Origin: Acidobacteriota bacterium
Lineage (GTDB): Bacteria > Acidobacteriota > Thermoanaerobaculia > Gp7-AA8
Assembly: GCA_003223645.1 (NCBI GenBank)
Contig: QHVT01000005.1
Location: 372,001-436,000 of the forward strand
Reading direction: 5' to 3'
Length of the DNA: 64,000 bases
The notes under the pieces are model-generated. The model had not been told where the DNA came from. It worked only from the letters and a program-made list of their open reading frames with translations, and made no database searches. Made by a program: the position numbers and the translations under genes. Positions 33,451 through 42,902 of this stretch are shown one piece after another (position 1 is the stretch's first letter; every line of letters starts with the position of its first letter).

Positions 33451-35457
33451 ATGAACCGTCTCGCCAACGAAACCTCGCCCTATCTGCTGCAGCACGCGCA
33501 CAACCCCGTCGACTGGTTTCCGTGGGGCGAGGAGGCGTTCGCCAAGGCGCGCGCGGAAGACAAGCCGCTGTTTCTCTCGATCGGCTACTCGGCGTGTCAC
33601 TGGTGCCACGTGATGGAGCGCGAGTCGTTCGAGAACGACGACACCGCGGCGATTCTCAATCGCGAGTTCGTGTCGATCAAAGTCGATCGCGAGGAGCGGC
33701 CGGACATCGACTCGATCTACATGCAGGCCGTGCAGATGATGACGGGACACGGTGGCTGGCCGATGTCGATGTTTCTCACGCCGTCGGCCGTCCCGTTTTT
33801 CGGGGGTACGTATTTTCCGCCGGAGGACCGGCACGGCATGCCGGGATTCTCGCGCGTGCTCGAGCACGTGGCCGGCGCGTTTCGCGAGCGGCGACAGGAA
33901 GTCGAGGCGGCGTCGGACGAAGTGCGGCAGGCGATCAGCAGCTCGATGCGCACGCCGAAAGCCGCGCAGCCGATCGATCGCGACGGACTCGATCGCGCGG
34001 CCGCGCGCATCGCAGCGAGTTACGACTCCGAGAACGGCGGATTCGGCGGCGCGCCGAAGTTCCCGCCGTCGATGTCGCTCGATTTTCTGATGCAGGTGGG
34101 GGACAGGCGATCCCACCTGTCCGGTCAGGCAGGATTGCCTGACCTCCACGAGATCGTCACGCACACGCTGACGAAGATGGCGCGCGGCGGCATGTACGAC
34201 CAGATCGGCGGCGGCTTTCATCGCTACTCCGTCGACGCGCGCTGGCTCGTGCCGCACTTCGAGAAGATGCTGTACGACAACGCGCTGCTCGCGCGCCTCT
34301 ACACGCGCGCGTGGCAGTGGACGAAGGACCCCTTCTTCGCGCAGATCGCGAACGAGATCCTCGGCTACGTGCAGCGCGAGATGACGTCGCCCGACGGCGG
34401 CTTCTATTCGACGATGGACGCGGACTCGGAAGGGGAAGAAGGGAAGTTTTACGTCTGGTCGCGCGCCGAGGTGATGGAGATTCTCGGGGAGGAAGAAGGG
34501 CGCGTGTTCTGCGCGCTGTACGACGTCACGGAGCACGGCAATTGGGAAGGACACAACATCCTCAACCTGCAGGGCGATCCCGGTCCACACGCGGACCTCG
34601 TCGCGCGCGCAAAGTGCAAGTTGTACGGCGTGCGTGCGCAGCGCGTACCGCCTGCGCGCGACGAGAAGATTCTGTCGGGCTGGAACGGCTGGATGCTCGC
34701 CGCGTTCGCGGAAGCGGCGCTCGCGTTCGGAAAATACGATGACGTCGTGCGCAAGAACGCCGACTTTTTGATGAGGAGAGCGGGCGTCCCGCCCGCCTCC
34801 CCGGGGGCGGGCGGGACGCCCGCTCTCCTTCGTACGGGAAGGATCCCGGCGCTCCTCGAGGACTACTCCGGCGTCGCGTGGGGGCTGACGCTCGCGTACG
34901 AGGCGACGCACGAGCGACGCTACCTCGATCACGCACGCGGTCTCGTCGATGAAATGCTCGCGCGTTTCCGCGACGACGAGAACGGCGGATTCTTCGACAC
35001 GCCGAGCGACGGCGAACAGTTGATCACGCGTCCGAAAGATCTCTTCGACAACGCAACGCCCGGCGGCACCTCGGTCGCGTGCGACGTGCTGCTGCGCCAC
35101 GCGCTGTTGTTCGCGAACGAAGAGTACGCGCGCGTCGCGACCGAAGCGCTCGAGTCGATCTGGCCGCTCGCGGAGAAATATCCGTCCGGCTTCGGGTTCC
35201 TGTCAGGCGTCGCGGAGTGGCGCGCGGGACAGCCGAAAGAAATCGCGATCACCGGCGACGACATCGCTGCGCTGCAACGCGTGGTCGGCGAAACGTTCCT
35301 TCCGCATCGCGTGCTCGTCGCGGGATCGTCGTCCGCCGATCTGCCGCTCATGCACGAGCGTCCGCAGGATCGCGTGATGGCGTACGTTTGTTTCGGCTAC
35401 GCCTGCGAAGAGCCGACGGGCGATCCCGAGAGATTGCGCGCGCTCGTGTCATCCTGA
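33451..35457 (+). CDS. DUF255 thioredoxin-like/glycan-toroid protein (YyaL/SPATA20 type)
   Basis: 668 residues. N-terminal [20 protein letters not shown] and [18 protein letters not shown] (CxxC) are diagnostic of DUF255; the rest is an (alpha/alpha)6 toroid with [20 protein letters not shown] and [17 protein letters not shown]. Function is not established in bacteria; a thiol-redox or glycan-related role is guessed in the family. Two places where family members have variable loops are here encoded by palindromic elements (34093-34144, giving [16 protein letters not shown]; 34774-34829, giving [17 protein letters not shown]). The 3' end lies in a third repeat. Confidence 0.9.
   Translation: MNRLANETSPYLLQHAHNPVDWFPWGEEAFAKARAEDKPLFLSIGYSACHWCHVMERESFENDDTAAILNREFVSIKVDREERPDIDSIYMQAVQMMTGHGGWPMSMFLTPSAVPFFGGTYFPPEDRHGMPGFSRVLEHVAGAFRERRQEVEAASDEVRQAISSSMRTPKAAQPIDRDGLDRAAARIAASYDSENGGFGGAPKFPPSMSLDFLMQVGDRRSHLSGQAGLPDLHEIVTHTLTKMARGGMYDQIGGGFHRYSVDARWLVPHFEKMLYDNALLARLYTRAWQWTKDPFFAQIANEILGYVQREMTSPDGGFYSTMDADSEGEEGKFYVWSRAEVMEILGEEEGRVFCALYDVTEHGNWEGHNILNLQGDPGPHADLVARAKCKLYGVRAQRVPPARDEKILSGWNGWMLAAFAEAALAFGKYDDVVRKNADFLMRRAGVPPASPGAGGTPALLRTGRIPALLEDYSGVAWGLTLAYEATHERRYLDHARGLVDEMLARFRDDENGGFFDTPSDGEQLITRPKDLFDNATPGGTSVACDVLLRHALLFANEEYARVATEALESIWPLAEKYPSGFGFLSGVAEWRAGQPKEIAITGDDIAALQRVVGETFLPHRVLVAGSSSADLPLMHERPQDRVMAYVCFGYACEEPTGDPERLRALVSS
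34093..34144. repeat. In-frame double hairpin inside DUF255 gene
   Basis: First hairpin CAGGTGGG/CCCACCTG (34093-34100 with 34112-34119), alternative pairing GGACAGG/CCTGTCC, then a second perfect 9-bp stem GGTCAGGCA/TGCCTGACC with loop GGAT (34123-34144). Frame preserved. Confidence 0.8.
34774..34829. repeat. In-frame long palindrome inside DUF255 gene
   Basis: AGGAGAGCGGGCGTCCCGCC and its exact complement form arms of about 22 bases around a short GC loop. The frame stays open and adds an Ala/Gly/Pro-rich peptide. Confidence 0.93.
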
Positions 35458-35548
35458 GCCGCGAAGACGGCGAAGGATCCCCCGCCGACGGGGCGTGAAG
35501 CGTTCTTGCGCCGGGGATTCCTCGCCGTCTGCGCGGCTCGGAATGACA
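35447..35548. repeat. TGTCATCCTGAGC-family inverted repeat at gene end
   Basis: TGTCATCCTGAGCCGCGAAG on the left pairs with GCGGCTCGGAATGACA on the right; internal GGCGAAGGATCCCC pairs with GGGGATTCCTCGCC. The left arm encodes the last residues and stop (TGA at 35455-35457) of the DUF255 gene. Confidence 0.85.
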
Positions 35549-35550
35549 CG

Positions 35551-37254
35551 TTATCGACCGGTGACCCGCGCGCGGAACTCGTCGCCGCGCATCACTCTTC
35601 GCACAAACTCGATGCGCGTCGTCCGCACGAGATCGAGCTCGCCCGGCTCGCGAGCGAGAAGCACGTGACACGCGTAGCGGACGAACGCCGCGTCATCCAT
35701 GCAGTCGCTGCCGTAGGCGACGCTCTCGCCGAAGTCTTCGAGATGCAGCTTGCCGTTGCGCAATCGCGGCCACGCGTACTTTGGATCAAAGCCGAGTTGC
35801 TCGAGCAGCGGAACGACTTTCGACTCGCGCAGCTCGTCGGGCTTGAAGCGCGTTTTCGAAAATCGCCACGTCGCGTTTTCTTCGAGGAACGGCGGGGACG
35901 TGATGCGCATCGGTGCCGCGTAGTGCATACGAAAGTTTTCGAGCGGACTCGCGAGGACGAGCGGATACCTGCACATCCAGTTGCGTACCGAGGTGTCGTC
36001 CGACAACCCGGCGGTCACGAGCCATGACGGATGCGCGTTCGCAAAAAGCTGCGCGAGCGGCGCCGTTTCCATCGCGGCGTGCTGCACGTTCGGGATCTTG
36101 TACCAGTCGATCATGATCGTCGACCACGGCTCCGCCGTGAGCACGAGATCGCCCGGCCGTGCGTTCACGCGAATCTTCTCGGCGATCAAACGCCAGTTCA
36201 ACTTCTGCCACGGCTCCGTCCGCGCCGCGTGCCACGTCTGCGTCATGAACAGCGCGACGATGACGAGTGCGATGACGTGAAGTCGTCGCGCGACGAACGC
36301 GATGCCCGCCCCGGCAAGCAAGAGATACGCGGGCAGCACCGGCGTGACATAACGAATCGCGTACCAGCGCTTGAACACGACGAGCGCGACGAGCGCGATG
36401 ACGAGCGGCAGGATCGCCATCCCGATCACGATGATCGCGGTGCGGCGATCGCGCTTCGCCAACGCGACCGCGCCGATGATCGCGAGCGCGAACAGCGCGA
36501 TCGCCGCGCGCCCGCCGAAGTGCGACGAGAGCGCCGTGACGGAGAAGTTGCGCAGCAGCGAGTCGAAGAACGCGAGATCGAGATGCAGCGGAGCGCTGTT
36601 GCCGGCCGGTTGGGCGGCGCCGCGATACAACAACGGAAGCGCGCCGATTGCGAGAACCAGTGGAGCGGCGGCCGCCCTCGGCCGCCGATTCGTCGCGAGA
36701 GCTCGGCGGCCGAGGCGGCCGCCGCTCCACTGGTTTGCGACGACAACGACGAGCGCAGCAACCAACACCGGCGCGACCGCCGCCGCCGTGTAAACCATCG
36801 CCAGCGCGATCGCGACCACCGGCCACCCGCGCAACAGCGCAACCATCAGCGCCGCGGTCAACATCATCATCAGCGCATACGGCCTCGCCTCGCGGCTGTA
36901 GTAAATCGCGAGCGGCGAGATCGCGAGCAGCGCTGCGCCGATGCCGTGATCTTTGGTGTGTTTGCCCGCGAGCCAGAGCAGCGCGACAGCGATCAGGCCG
37001 AACAGCGCGGCGGGAAAACGTCCCGCGAATTCACTTGAGCCGAAAGCGCGCATCAAAGCCTGCGACGCATAATAGAGCGGCCCGTTCTCCGGCTCGAATC
37101 CCACGAGCCAGCGCCACCACGATTGCGAGAGCGCGGTCGCCGTGACGCGCTGGTGCAGTACTTCATCGAGCCAGTAGCTCGGCTCGCCGAGTCCGTCGAA
37201 TCGCAGGAACGCCGCGAGCGCAAGCGCACCCGCGAGCCAGAGCACACGCTTCAT
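35551..37254 (-). CDS. GT39-type membrane glycosyltransferase-like protein
   Basis: 567 residues from ATG 37254, 11 bases after the upstream stop. N-terminal FLRFDGLGEPSYWLDEVLHQ matches the DE motif loop of the ArnT/PMT (GT39/GT83) superfamily, followed by about ten membrane segments (GGRAAIALFALAIIGAVAL and others) and a C-terminal periplasmic domain. Transfers sugar from a polyprenyl phosphate to an unknown acceptor. Between two helices, residues around NQWSGGRLGRRALATNRRPR are encoded by the 77-base palindromic element 36657-36733. Confidence 0.82.
   Translation of the reverse strand: MKRVLWLAGALALAAFLRFDGLGEPSYWLDEVLHQRVTATALSQSWWRWLVGFEPENGPLYYASQALMRAFGSSEFAGRFPAALFGLIAVALLWLAGKHTKDHGIGAALLAISPLAIYYSREARPYALMMMLTAALMVALLRGWPVVAIALAMVYTAAAVAPVLVAALVVVVANQWSGGRLGRRALATNRRPRAAAAPLVLAIGALPLLYRGAAQPAGNSAPLHLDLAFFDSLLRNFSVTALSSHFGGRAAIALFALAIIGAVALAKRDRRTAIIVIGMAILPLVIALVALVVFKRWYAIRYVTPVLPAYLLLAGAGIAFVARRLHVIALVIVALFMTQTWHAARTEPWQKLNWRLIAEKIRVNARPGDLVLTAEPWSTIMIDWYKIPNVQHAAMETAPLAQLFANAHPSWLVTAGLSDDTSVRNWMCRYPLVLASPLENFRMHYAAPMRITSPPFLEENATWRFSKTRFKPDELRESKVVPLLEQLGFDPKYAWPRLRNGKLHLEDFGESVAYGSDCMDDAAFVRYACHVLLAREPGELDLVRTTRIEFVRRVMRGDEFRARVTGR
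36657..36733. repeat. In-frame GTGGAGCGGC palindromic element inside GT39 gene
   Basis: Arms CCAGTGGAGCGGCGGCCGCC and complement continue into CTCGGCCGCCG/CGGCGGCCGAG, about 30 bp with a single bulged C, around a 16-base loop. Core shared with 7156-7185 and 45691-45754. Confidence 0.93.
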
Positions 37255-37265
37255 CAATGCTTTGC

Positions 37266-38453
37266 CTAGGGCGTCTTCGGAATCACGATCCAATCCGTCC
37301 AGACGCGTGCGCTCTCGTTGTTCGACTTGTCGACCGCGACGACTGCGTACTTGAACGCGATGCCGAGCGCCGGATGATCGGTGTACTGCGTCTCCTTGAT
37401 CTCACCCGCGAACACATTCACGGTCCCGACTTCCTTGCGATTCGCATCATGTCCGGCCGCCTCGGTGCGATACAGGCGATATCCCGCGAGGTCCGTCGCT
37501 TCGACCGCGTCCCAGATCAGACGCACGCCGTTCTCTTCGATGAGCGGCGTGATGCTCGCCGGCGCGGGAGGCGGCGCGAAGTCTTTGAACCGCACTTTTG
37601 CCGGCTCCGACAATTCGCCCTGCAACAGCGGCGGTCCCGTCGACGCAACCGAGGCGACGCGATACTCGTGATCGCCGTACGGCGGCGTGTCGACGTAGAT
37701 CGTTCCCTTCGACGGCGCAGTGTTGAGCGGCGGCGTGAGCTCCGTCGGCGCGGTGTCGAGCGGCATGCGATAGATGAAGTAGCCGCTGATCACCGGCGCG
37801 CCCTGATTCCCCACCGATTGCGCCGGCTCTTTCCACGTGATCTTCACGCCCTTCTCATCCGCGGTCGCTTTCACGTCCGTCGGCGGCAAACCCACGGGGA
37901 GCGGAACGACGATGGCGAGATTCGAGGGCGCGCTGCGCGCGAGCGCGCCTTCGGTGACGACCGCGTACGTGAGACGCACCGGACGTCCGTCCGAGGAGCG
38001 AAGCGGCGGCGAGTCGGTAAAGAGCAGACGCGCGCCGGCGGTCGCGCTTCCGAGGTTGGCCTTTTCTATGCTGTCTACTTTGGTAGCGAGCTTGGCAAAT
38101 TGCGCGGCGGCGATGGTCGGCACTTTCGCAAAGAGCGCAATGGGCAGCGGCTCGGTCGTATCGATGTCGCCCGGGACAATCGACTTCGGATCGCGGCCGC
38201 CGGGCACGACCGGAAGATCCTCGACGTAACGAAGCACCGTGATGCGCCGGATGTCCGTCAGGCTCTTGCCGGCGGTCGTCAGCGCCGGATAACTCCAAGT
38301 GAGGAGCACTTTGTCGGCACGCTGTGTTACAACCAGGTCGGTGGTCGCCTGCGGGATGACCGGCACCGGCGGCTTCGGATCGCCGCGCTTGCCGCAAGCG
38401 CACAACGAGATGACAACCAGCGCCGCCAGAACTTTTCTCAGCTGTTGTTTCAA
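37266..38453 (-). CDS. Lipoprotein with fibronectin type III-like domains
   Basis: 395 residues. The only possible start is TTG at 38453, because an in-frame stop (TAG) directly precedes it. MKQQLRKVLAALVVISLCACG is a lipoprotein signal; GKRGDPKPP after the cysteine is typical of small LptM-like lipoprotein linkers. The mature chain has three FN3-like beta-sandwich units (ITWKEPAQS...YFIYR; RLIWDAVEATDLAGYRLYRT...FKYAVVAVDKSNN). Probably outer-membrane anchored in the periplasm. Co-directional with the GT39 gene. Only 30 bases separate it from divergent glmS. Confidence 0.8.
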   Translation of the reverse strand: MKQQLRKVLAALVVISLCACGKRGDPKPPVPVIPQATTDLVVTQRADKVLLTWSYPALTTAGKSLTDIRRITVLRYVEDLPVVPGGRDPKSIVPGDIDTTEPLPIALFAKVPTIAAAQFAKLATKVDSIEKANLGSATAGARLLFTDSPPLRSSDGRPVRLTYAVVTEGALARSAPSNLAIVVPLPVGLPPTDVKATADEKGVKITWKEPAQSVGNQGAPVISGYFIYRMPLDTAPTELTPPLNTAPSKGTIYVDTPPYGDHEYRVASVASTGPPLLQGELSEPAKVRFKDFAPPPAPASITPLIEENGVRLIWDAVEATDLAGYRLYRTEAAGHDANRKEVGTVNVFAGEIKETQYTDHPALGIAFKYAVVAVDKSNNESARVWTDWIVIPKTP

Positions 38454-38483
38454 CTAGGGCGGATTCTAAAGGAACAAGCAAGC

Positions 38484-40319
38484 ATGTGCGGAATCATTGG
38501 ATACGTCGGCACGCGTGACGTCGTGCCGGTTTTGATCGGCGGTTTGAAAAAGCTGGAGTATCGCGGCTACGACTCCGCGGGCATTGCGGTCGTCAACGGC
38601 AACGGTGTCGACGTGGTGCGCGCGGAAGGAAAGCTTTCGAATCTCGAGTCGAAGCTCCACGAGAAAACGCTGCACGGCACGTTCGGGATGGGACACACGC
38701 GCTGGGCGACGCACGGGAAGCCGAACGAGAACAACGCCCATCCGCATCGCGACTGCACGGGCAACGTCGTCGTCATCCACAACGGCATCATCGAAAACTT
38801 TCTCGCGCTCAAGCAGCGACTGAAATCGCAGGGACACGAGTTCAAGAGCGAGACCGACACCGAAGTCGTCGCGCATCTCATCGAGGAGCACCGCAAAGGC
38901 GGCGTGCCGTTCGTCGACGCGGTGAAGAAAACGCTCAAGGAACTGGAAGGCCACTACGCGCTGGTAATGATCGCGGCCGACGAGCCGGGAACGATCGTCG
39001 CCGCGAAGCACGGACCGCCGCTCGTCGTCGGCCTGGGCGAAGGCGAGAACATCATCGCCTCCGACGTCGCGCCGCTCCTCGCCTACACGCGCAACATCAT
39101 CTATCTCGAAGACGGCGAGTACGTCGTCGCGGACGACAAGAAGGTCGAGCTGTTCGGCGAGAGCGATCAGAAGATCGAGCGCGAGCCGCGCAGGATCACG
39201 TGGGATGCCGTGACCGCCGAGAAAGAAGGCTACCGGCATTACATGCTCAAGGAGATCCACGAGCAGCCGCGCGCCGTGCGCGACACATTCAACGGCCGCA
39301 TGTTCGAGGAGTCGGGCGAGGTCTTCTTCAACGACCTCCACCTCGACGCGGACGAGTGGGCAAAGTTCAAACGTGTGCACGTCGTCGCCTGCGGCACGTC
39401 GTGGCACGCGGGACTCGTCGGCAAGTTCATGATCGAGAACGCCGCGCGCATCCCGGTCGAAGTCGACTACGGCTCCGAGTACCGCTACCGCGATCCGATC
39501 ATCGACGAGTCGACGCTCGTCATCGGCGTGACGCAGTCGGGCGAGACCGCCGACACGATCGCCGGCATGCAGGAGGCGAAGTCGAAGGGCGCGAAGCTGA
39601 TCACGATCTGCAACGTGTTGGGCGCAGCCGCGACGCGCATGTCCGACGGCGTGATCTACACGAACGCCGGACCCGAGATCGGCGTCGCGTCGACGAAAGC
39701 ATTCACCACGCAACTCACGGCGTTCTACCTGCTGTCGCTCTACATCCGCATGCTGCGCGGCGAGGACAAAGACGACCTCCGCTACGCGATGCACGAGATG
39801 TCGGTGATCCCGCACAAGATCGAGCATCTCCTGAAGACGCAGGAGAAGCACATCGAGCAGCTCGCCCACAAATATCACCGCGCCCAGGATTTCCTTTTCC
39901 TCGGACGCGGCGTCCACTACCCGATCGCACTCGAAGGTGCACTGAAGCTGAAGGAGATCTCGTACATCCACGCCGAGGGCTATCCGGCGGGCGAGATGAA
40001 ACACGGACCGATCGCGCTCATCGACGAGAACATGCCGGTCGTCGCGATCGCCACGCACACACCGGTCTACGACAAGATCGCCTCGAACCTGCAGGAAGCA
40101 AAAGCGCGCGACGGCAAACTGATCGTGATCTGCGACGAAGGCGACGACGAGATGAAGAAGATGGCCGACGACTACATTGAAGTGCCGTGGTCGATCGAGC
40201 CATTGCAGCCGATCCTCACCGTCGTGCCGACGCAACTCCTCGCGTACTACATCGCGTTGCGGCGCGGCTGCGATGTGGACCAGCCGCGCAATCTGGCGAA
40301 GAGTGTGACGGTGGAATAG
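38484..40319 (+). CDS. glmS: Glutamine-fructose-6-phosphate aminotransferase
   Basis: 611 residues starting MCGIIGYVGTRDVVPVLIGG, where Cys2 is the glutaminase nucleophile. GHTRWATHGKPNENNAHP and HNGIIENF complete the glutaminase; SIS domains have ACGTSWHAGLVGKFMIE, GVTQSGETADTIAGMQEAK and the C-terminal PRNLAKSVTVE. It makes glucosamine-6-phosphate for peptidoglycan and LPS. AAAGGAA lies ahead of the ATG. The 30-base divergent gap is too short to hold two promoters and a glmS ribozyme; none is seen. Confidence 0.97.
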   Translation: MCGIIGYVGTRDVVPVLIGGLKKLEYRGYDSAGIAVVNGNGVDVVRAEGKLSNLESKLHEKTLHGTFGMGHTRWATHGKPNENNAHPHRDCTGNVVVIHNGIIENFLALKQRLKSQGHEFKSETDTEVVAHLIEEHRKGGVPFVDAVKKTLKELEGHYALVMIAADEPGTIVAAKHGPPLVVGLGEGENIIASDVAPLLAYTRNIIYLEDGEYVVADDKKVELFGESDQKIEREPRRITWDAVTAEKEGYRHYMLKEIHEQPRAVRDTFNGRMFEESGEVFFNDLHLDADEWAKFKRVHVVACGTSWHAGLVGKFMIENAARIPVEVDYGSEYRYRDPIIDESTLVIGVTQSGETADTIAGMQEAKSKGAKLITICNVLGAAATRMSDGVIYTNAGPEIGVASTKAFTTQLTAFYLLSLYIRMLRGEDKDDLRYAMHEMSVIPHKIEHLLKTQEKHIEQLAHKYHRAQDFLFLGRGVHYPIALEGALKLKEISYIHAEGYPAGEMKHGPIALIDENMPVVAIATHTPVYDKIASNLQEAKARDGKLIVICDEGDDEMKKMADDYIEVPWSIEPLQPILTVVPTQLLAYYIALRRGCDVDQPRNLAKSVTVE

Positions 40320-40323
40320 CGGA

Positions 40324-40348
40324 AGTGCCGCGTTAACATTGCGGCACT
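40324..40348 (+). terminator. Hairpin between glmS and rhomboid gene
   Basis: 8-bp stem AGTGCCGC/GCGGCACT with loop GTTAACATT immediately after the glmS stop and four bases before the next ATG. It could attenuate read-through or sequester the rhomboid ribosome site. Confidence 0.5.
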
Positions 40349-40351
40349 CCC

Positions 40352-41779
40352 ATGTTTCTCCTCATCCCCATCGGCCGCGATGACGCGGAGATTCGCCGCC
40401 ATGCCTGGGTGTCGTACGCGATCATCGCGATGAACGTGCTGGCGTTCGCCTTCACGTTTTTCGGCGAGCAGTCGACGACGGCAAGCCAGGTCAATCTCGA
40501 GTGGCAGAAGACGCTCGAGTACTACTTCCGGCATCCGTATCTGCAGACGCCGGCGCCGATGACGGATCTCGTGCGCGCCGATGTGATCCGCTACATCGAG
40601 TCGAATCGCACGAACGTTGCGGCGCCCGCGGCGGACGTCGCGAAGCGCGAGCAGCGGGAGCTCGAGGCGCTGACCGCGAATGCCGTTGCGATGTACAAGC
40701 AGCTGCCGACGATACGCTTCGGCTACGTTCCCGCCGACGGCGGCGTGATGCGGCTCGTGACCTCGATGTTCATTCACGCGGGCCTGCTGCATCTCCTCGG
40801 CAATCTGCTGTTCTTCTACCTCTCCGGTCCGTTCGTCGAGGACGTGTTCGGGCGGCCGCTCTTCGGCTTCCTTTACTTCAGCGGCGGAATCGTCGCGTCG
40901 CTGACCTATTCACTGCGCCATCCGCAATCGACGATCGCTCTCGTTGGCGCGTCGGGCGCGATCGCGGCGGTGATGGGCGCGTATCTGGTGCGCTTCTTTC
41001 ACTCCAAAGTCGAGTTCCTGCTGGTCTCGCTCTTTTACCGCACGAAGTTCCTGGCGCCTGCGTTCGTCGTCCTGCCGCTGTGGCTCATGCAGCAAATGTG
41101 GGAGCTGCAGACCGAGGCGGGCGGCGGTGGCGTTGCGTTCTCCGCGCACATCGGCGGATTTCTCTACGGAGCCGTTGTCGCGCTGCTGGTGAAGGCCACG
41201 TCATTCGAAGAGAAGTACGTGAATCCGGCCGTCGAGAAAGAGACGACGTGGGCGATGGACGAGCGGGTGGTGCGGGCGATGAGCGCGCGCAACCACGAAG
41301 ACTACGCGACGGCGAAACGCGAGCTCGCGGCGGCGCTGCGCGCCGATCCGCGCAACATCGACGCGCTGCAGACCGCGGCGGACGTCGCGCGGGCGAGCGG
41401 TGACGCGGCGATGTACGACGGCGCCGCGACGCGGCTCCTCACGCGCTATCTCGAGGAGAAGCAGGACGATTCCGCCGCGACGCTGATTCACGAAGTGACG
41501 TCCGACCCTGCGATCGCATTGCCGAAATTCTTCGCCCGCGCGGCGGCATTCGCCGAGCGTAAGGGCGACCGCGATTGGGCGCTGACGCTGTACGAGCGGA
41601 CGTTCGCATCCGATCCGGGAGGAATCGGCTCTCTCGTCAAGATCGGCACGCTGCTACGGCTCAAAGGCGACACGCACGGAGCGCGCGCGACCTTCGAAAA
41701 AGCGCGCGCTCATCCGGCGTGTACGGCGGAATGGGCCCCCGCGATCGACGCGAAGATCGCGCAGTGCGACGAACGCTAA
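40352..41779 (+). CDS. Rhomboid family intramembrane protease with TPR tail
   Basis: 475 residues. Six membrane segments with MFIHAGLLHLLGNLLFFYL, the catalytic serine in VGASGAIAAVMGAYL and the catalytic histidine in AHIGGFLYGAVV. A long cytoplasmic or periplasmic loop precedes the active core (TM1-TM2, about 70 residues). From ~300 on there are TPR-like helical pairs (KRELAAALRADPRNIDALQT; WALTLYERTFASDPGGIGSL). The enzyme cleaves membrane-embedded substrates; the TPR part may recruit them. Overlaps the mnmA stop by four bases (convergent). Confidence 0.88.
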   Translation: MFLLIPIGRDDAEIRRHAWVSYAIIAMNVLAFAFTFFGEQSTTASQVNLEWQKTLEYYFRHPYLQTPAPMTDLVRADVIRYIESNRTNVAAPAADVAKREQRELEALTANAVAMYKQLPTIRFGYVPADGGVMRLVTSMFIHAGLLHLLGNLLFFYLSGPFVEDVFGRPLFGFLYFSGGIVASLTYSLRHPQSTIALVGASGAIAAVMGAYLVRFFHSKVEFLLVSLFYRTKFLAPAFVVLPLWLMQQMWELQTEAGGGGVAFSAHIGGFLYGAVVALLVKATSFEEKYVNPAVEKETTWAMDERVVRAMSARNHEDYATAKRELAAALRADPRNIDALQTAADVARASGDAAMYDGAATRLLTRYLEEKQDDSAATLIHEVTSDPAIALPKFFARAAAFAERKGDRDWALTLYERTFASDPGGIGSLVKIGTLLRLKGDTHGARATFEKARAHPACTAEWAPAIDAKIAQCDER

Positions 41780-42858
41780 CGCGCGATCCACGCGCCGCCG
41801 AGGCAGAGATCGTCCTGATAGAAGACGACGGCCTGTCCCGGTGCGACGGCGCGGAGCTTCTGCGCGAAGGTGACGCGCGAGCGATCGTTGGCGAGCGGAG
41901 TGACGGTAGCCGCGACGTCGGCCATGCGCGAGCGGACGCGCGCCTGCACTTCGATCGGGCCGCTCGGCGGCGTGCCGGCGATCCAGTGCACGCGCTCGGC
42001 GATCAGCTCGTCCTTCTCCAGCGCGGACGCGGGACCGACGACCACGCGCTTCGTGAACGGATTCACGTCGACGACGTAGGTCCGCTCCGCGCTTCCGCCG
42101 ATCGAGAGTCCGCGGCGCTGTCCGATCGTGAAGTGGTAGTAGCCGTCGTGCTGCGCGACGACGTTGCCGTCGGTGTCGACGATCTCGCCCGCGCCTTCGC
42201 CCGGCGTCAGCGCCGCTTCACGCTCGACGATCTTCGCGTAGCCGTCTTTCTGCGGAACGAAGCAGATCTCGTACGACTCCTTTTTCCGCGCGACGGAGAG
42301 TCCCGCCTCCTCGGCGATGTCACGCACCTCCGGCTTCGTCAGCTCGCCGAGGGGGAAGAGCGCCTCCGCGAGTTGCGCCTGCGAGAGCTCGAAGAGAAAG
42401 TAGGTCTGGTCTTTCGCGAGATCGCGCGCCTTGCGCAGCTCGAGCGTGCCGTTCGTGCGCGTGATGCGCGCATAGTGGCCGGTAGCGATTTTCTCCGCGC
42501 CGATGGCGATCGCCTTCTGATGAAAGAGATCGAACTTCACGTGCGTGTTGCACAGCACGCAGGGACTCGGCGTCGTGCCGCTGAGATAGCCGGCGACGAA
42601 CGGCTTGATCACTTTGTCGTGGAAGTTCGACTCGAGGTTGAGCGTGAAGTGCGGGATCTCCAGCCGCCATGCGACGCGGCGCGCGTCGGCGAGATCGTCG
42701 ATCGTGCAGCATCCGCCATACGTGGAGTCGAGCGGAGCGTTGCTGAGATTGTCGTACATCTGCATCGACAGTCCGACCACCTCATGTCCCTGAGACTTGA
42801 GGAGATACGCGGCCGTCGAGGAGTCGACGCCGCCGGACATCGCGACTGCAACCTTCAC
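41776..42858 (-). CDS. mnmA: tRNA-specific 2-thiouridylase MnmA
   Basis: 360 residues. PP-loop VAVAMSGGVDSSTAAYLL; catalytic cysteines in PCVLCNTHVKF and YEICFVPQKDGY; STYGGCCTIDDLADARRVAW also typical. It makes s2U34 in tRNA-Lys, Glu and Gln. The start is placed at GTG 42858 (AAGG upstream) which gives the normal V/M-KVAVAMSGG opening; an upstream ATG at 42912 would add 18 residues and overlap the response regulator start. Sulfur donor genes are not nearby. Confidence 0.94.
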   Translation of the reverse strand: MKVAVAMSGGVDSSTAAYLLKSQGHEVVGLSMQMYDNLSNAPLDSTYGGCCTIDDLADARRVAWRLEIPHFTLNLESNFHDKVIKPFVAGYLSGTTPSPCVLCNTHVKFDLFHQKAIAIGAEKIATGHYARITRTNGTLELRKARDLAKDQTYFLFELSQAQLAEALFPLGELTKPEVRDIAEEAGLSVARKKESYEICFVPQKDGYAKIVEREAALTPGEGAGEIVDTDGNVVAQHDGYYHFTIGQRRGLSIGGSAERTYVVDVNPFTKRVVVGPASALEKDELIAERVHWIAGTPPSGPIEVQARVRSRMADVAATVTPLANDRSRVTFAQKLRAVAPGQAVVFYQDDLCLGGAWIAR

Positions 42859-42902
42859 GTTGCCTTGCTCAACGACCTTCTTGATGCATAATTCCCCCGG
42901 TA

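Noticed and set aside
38454-38483. glmS ribozyme
   Set aside because: Only 30 bases separate the divergent starts, too short for the ribozyme fold.
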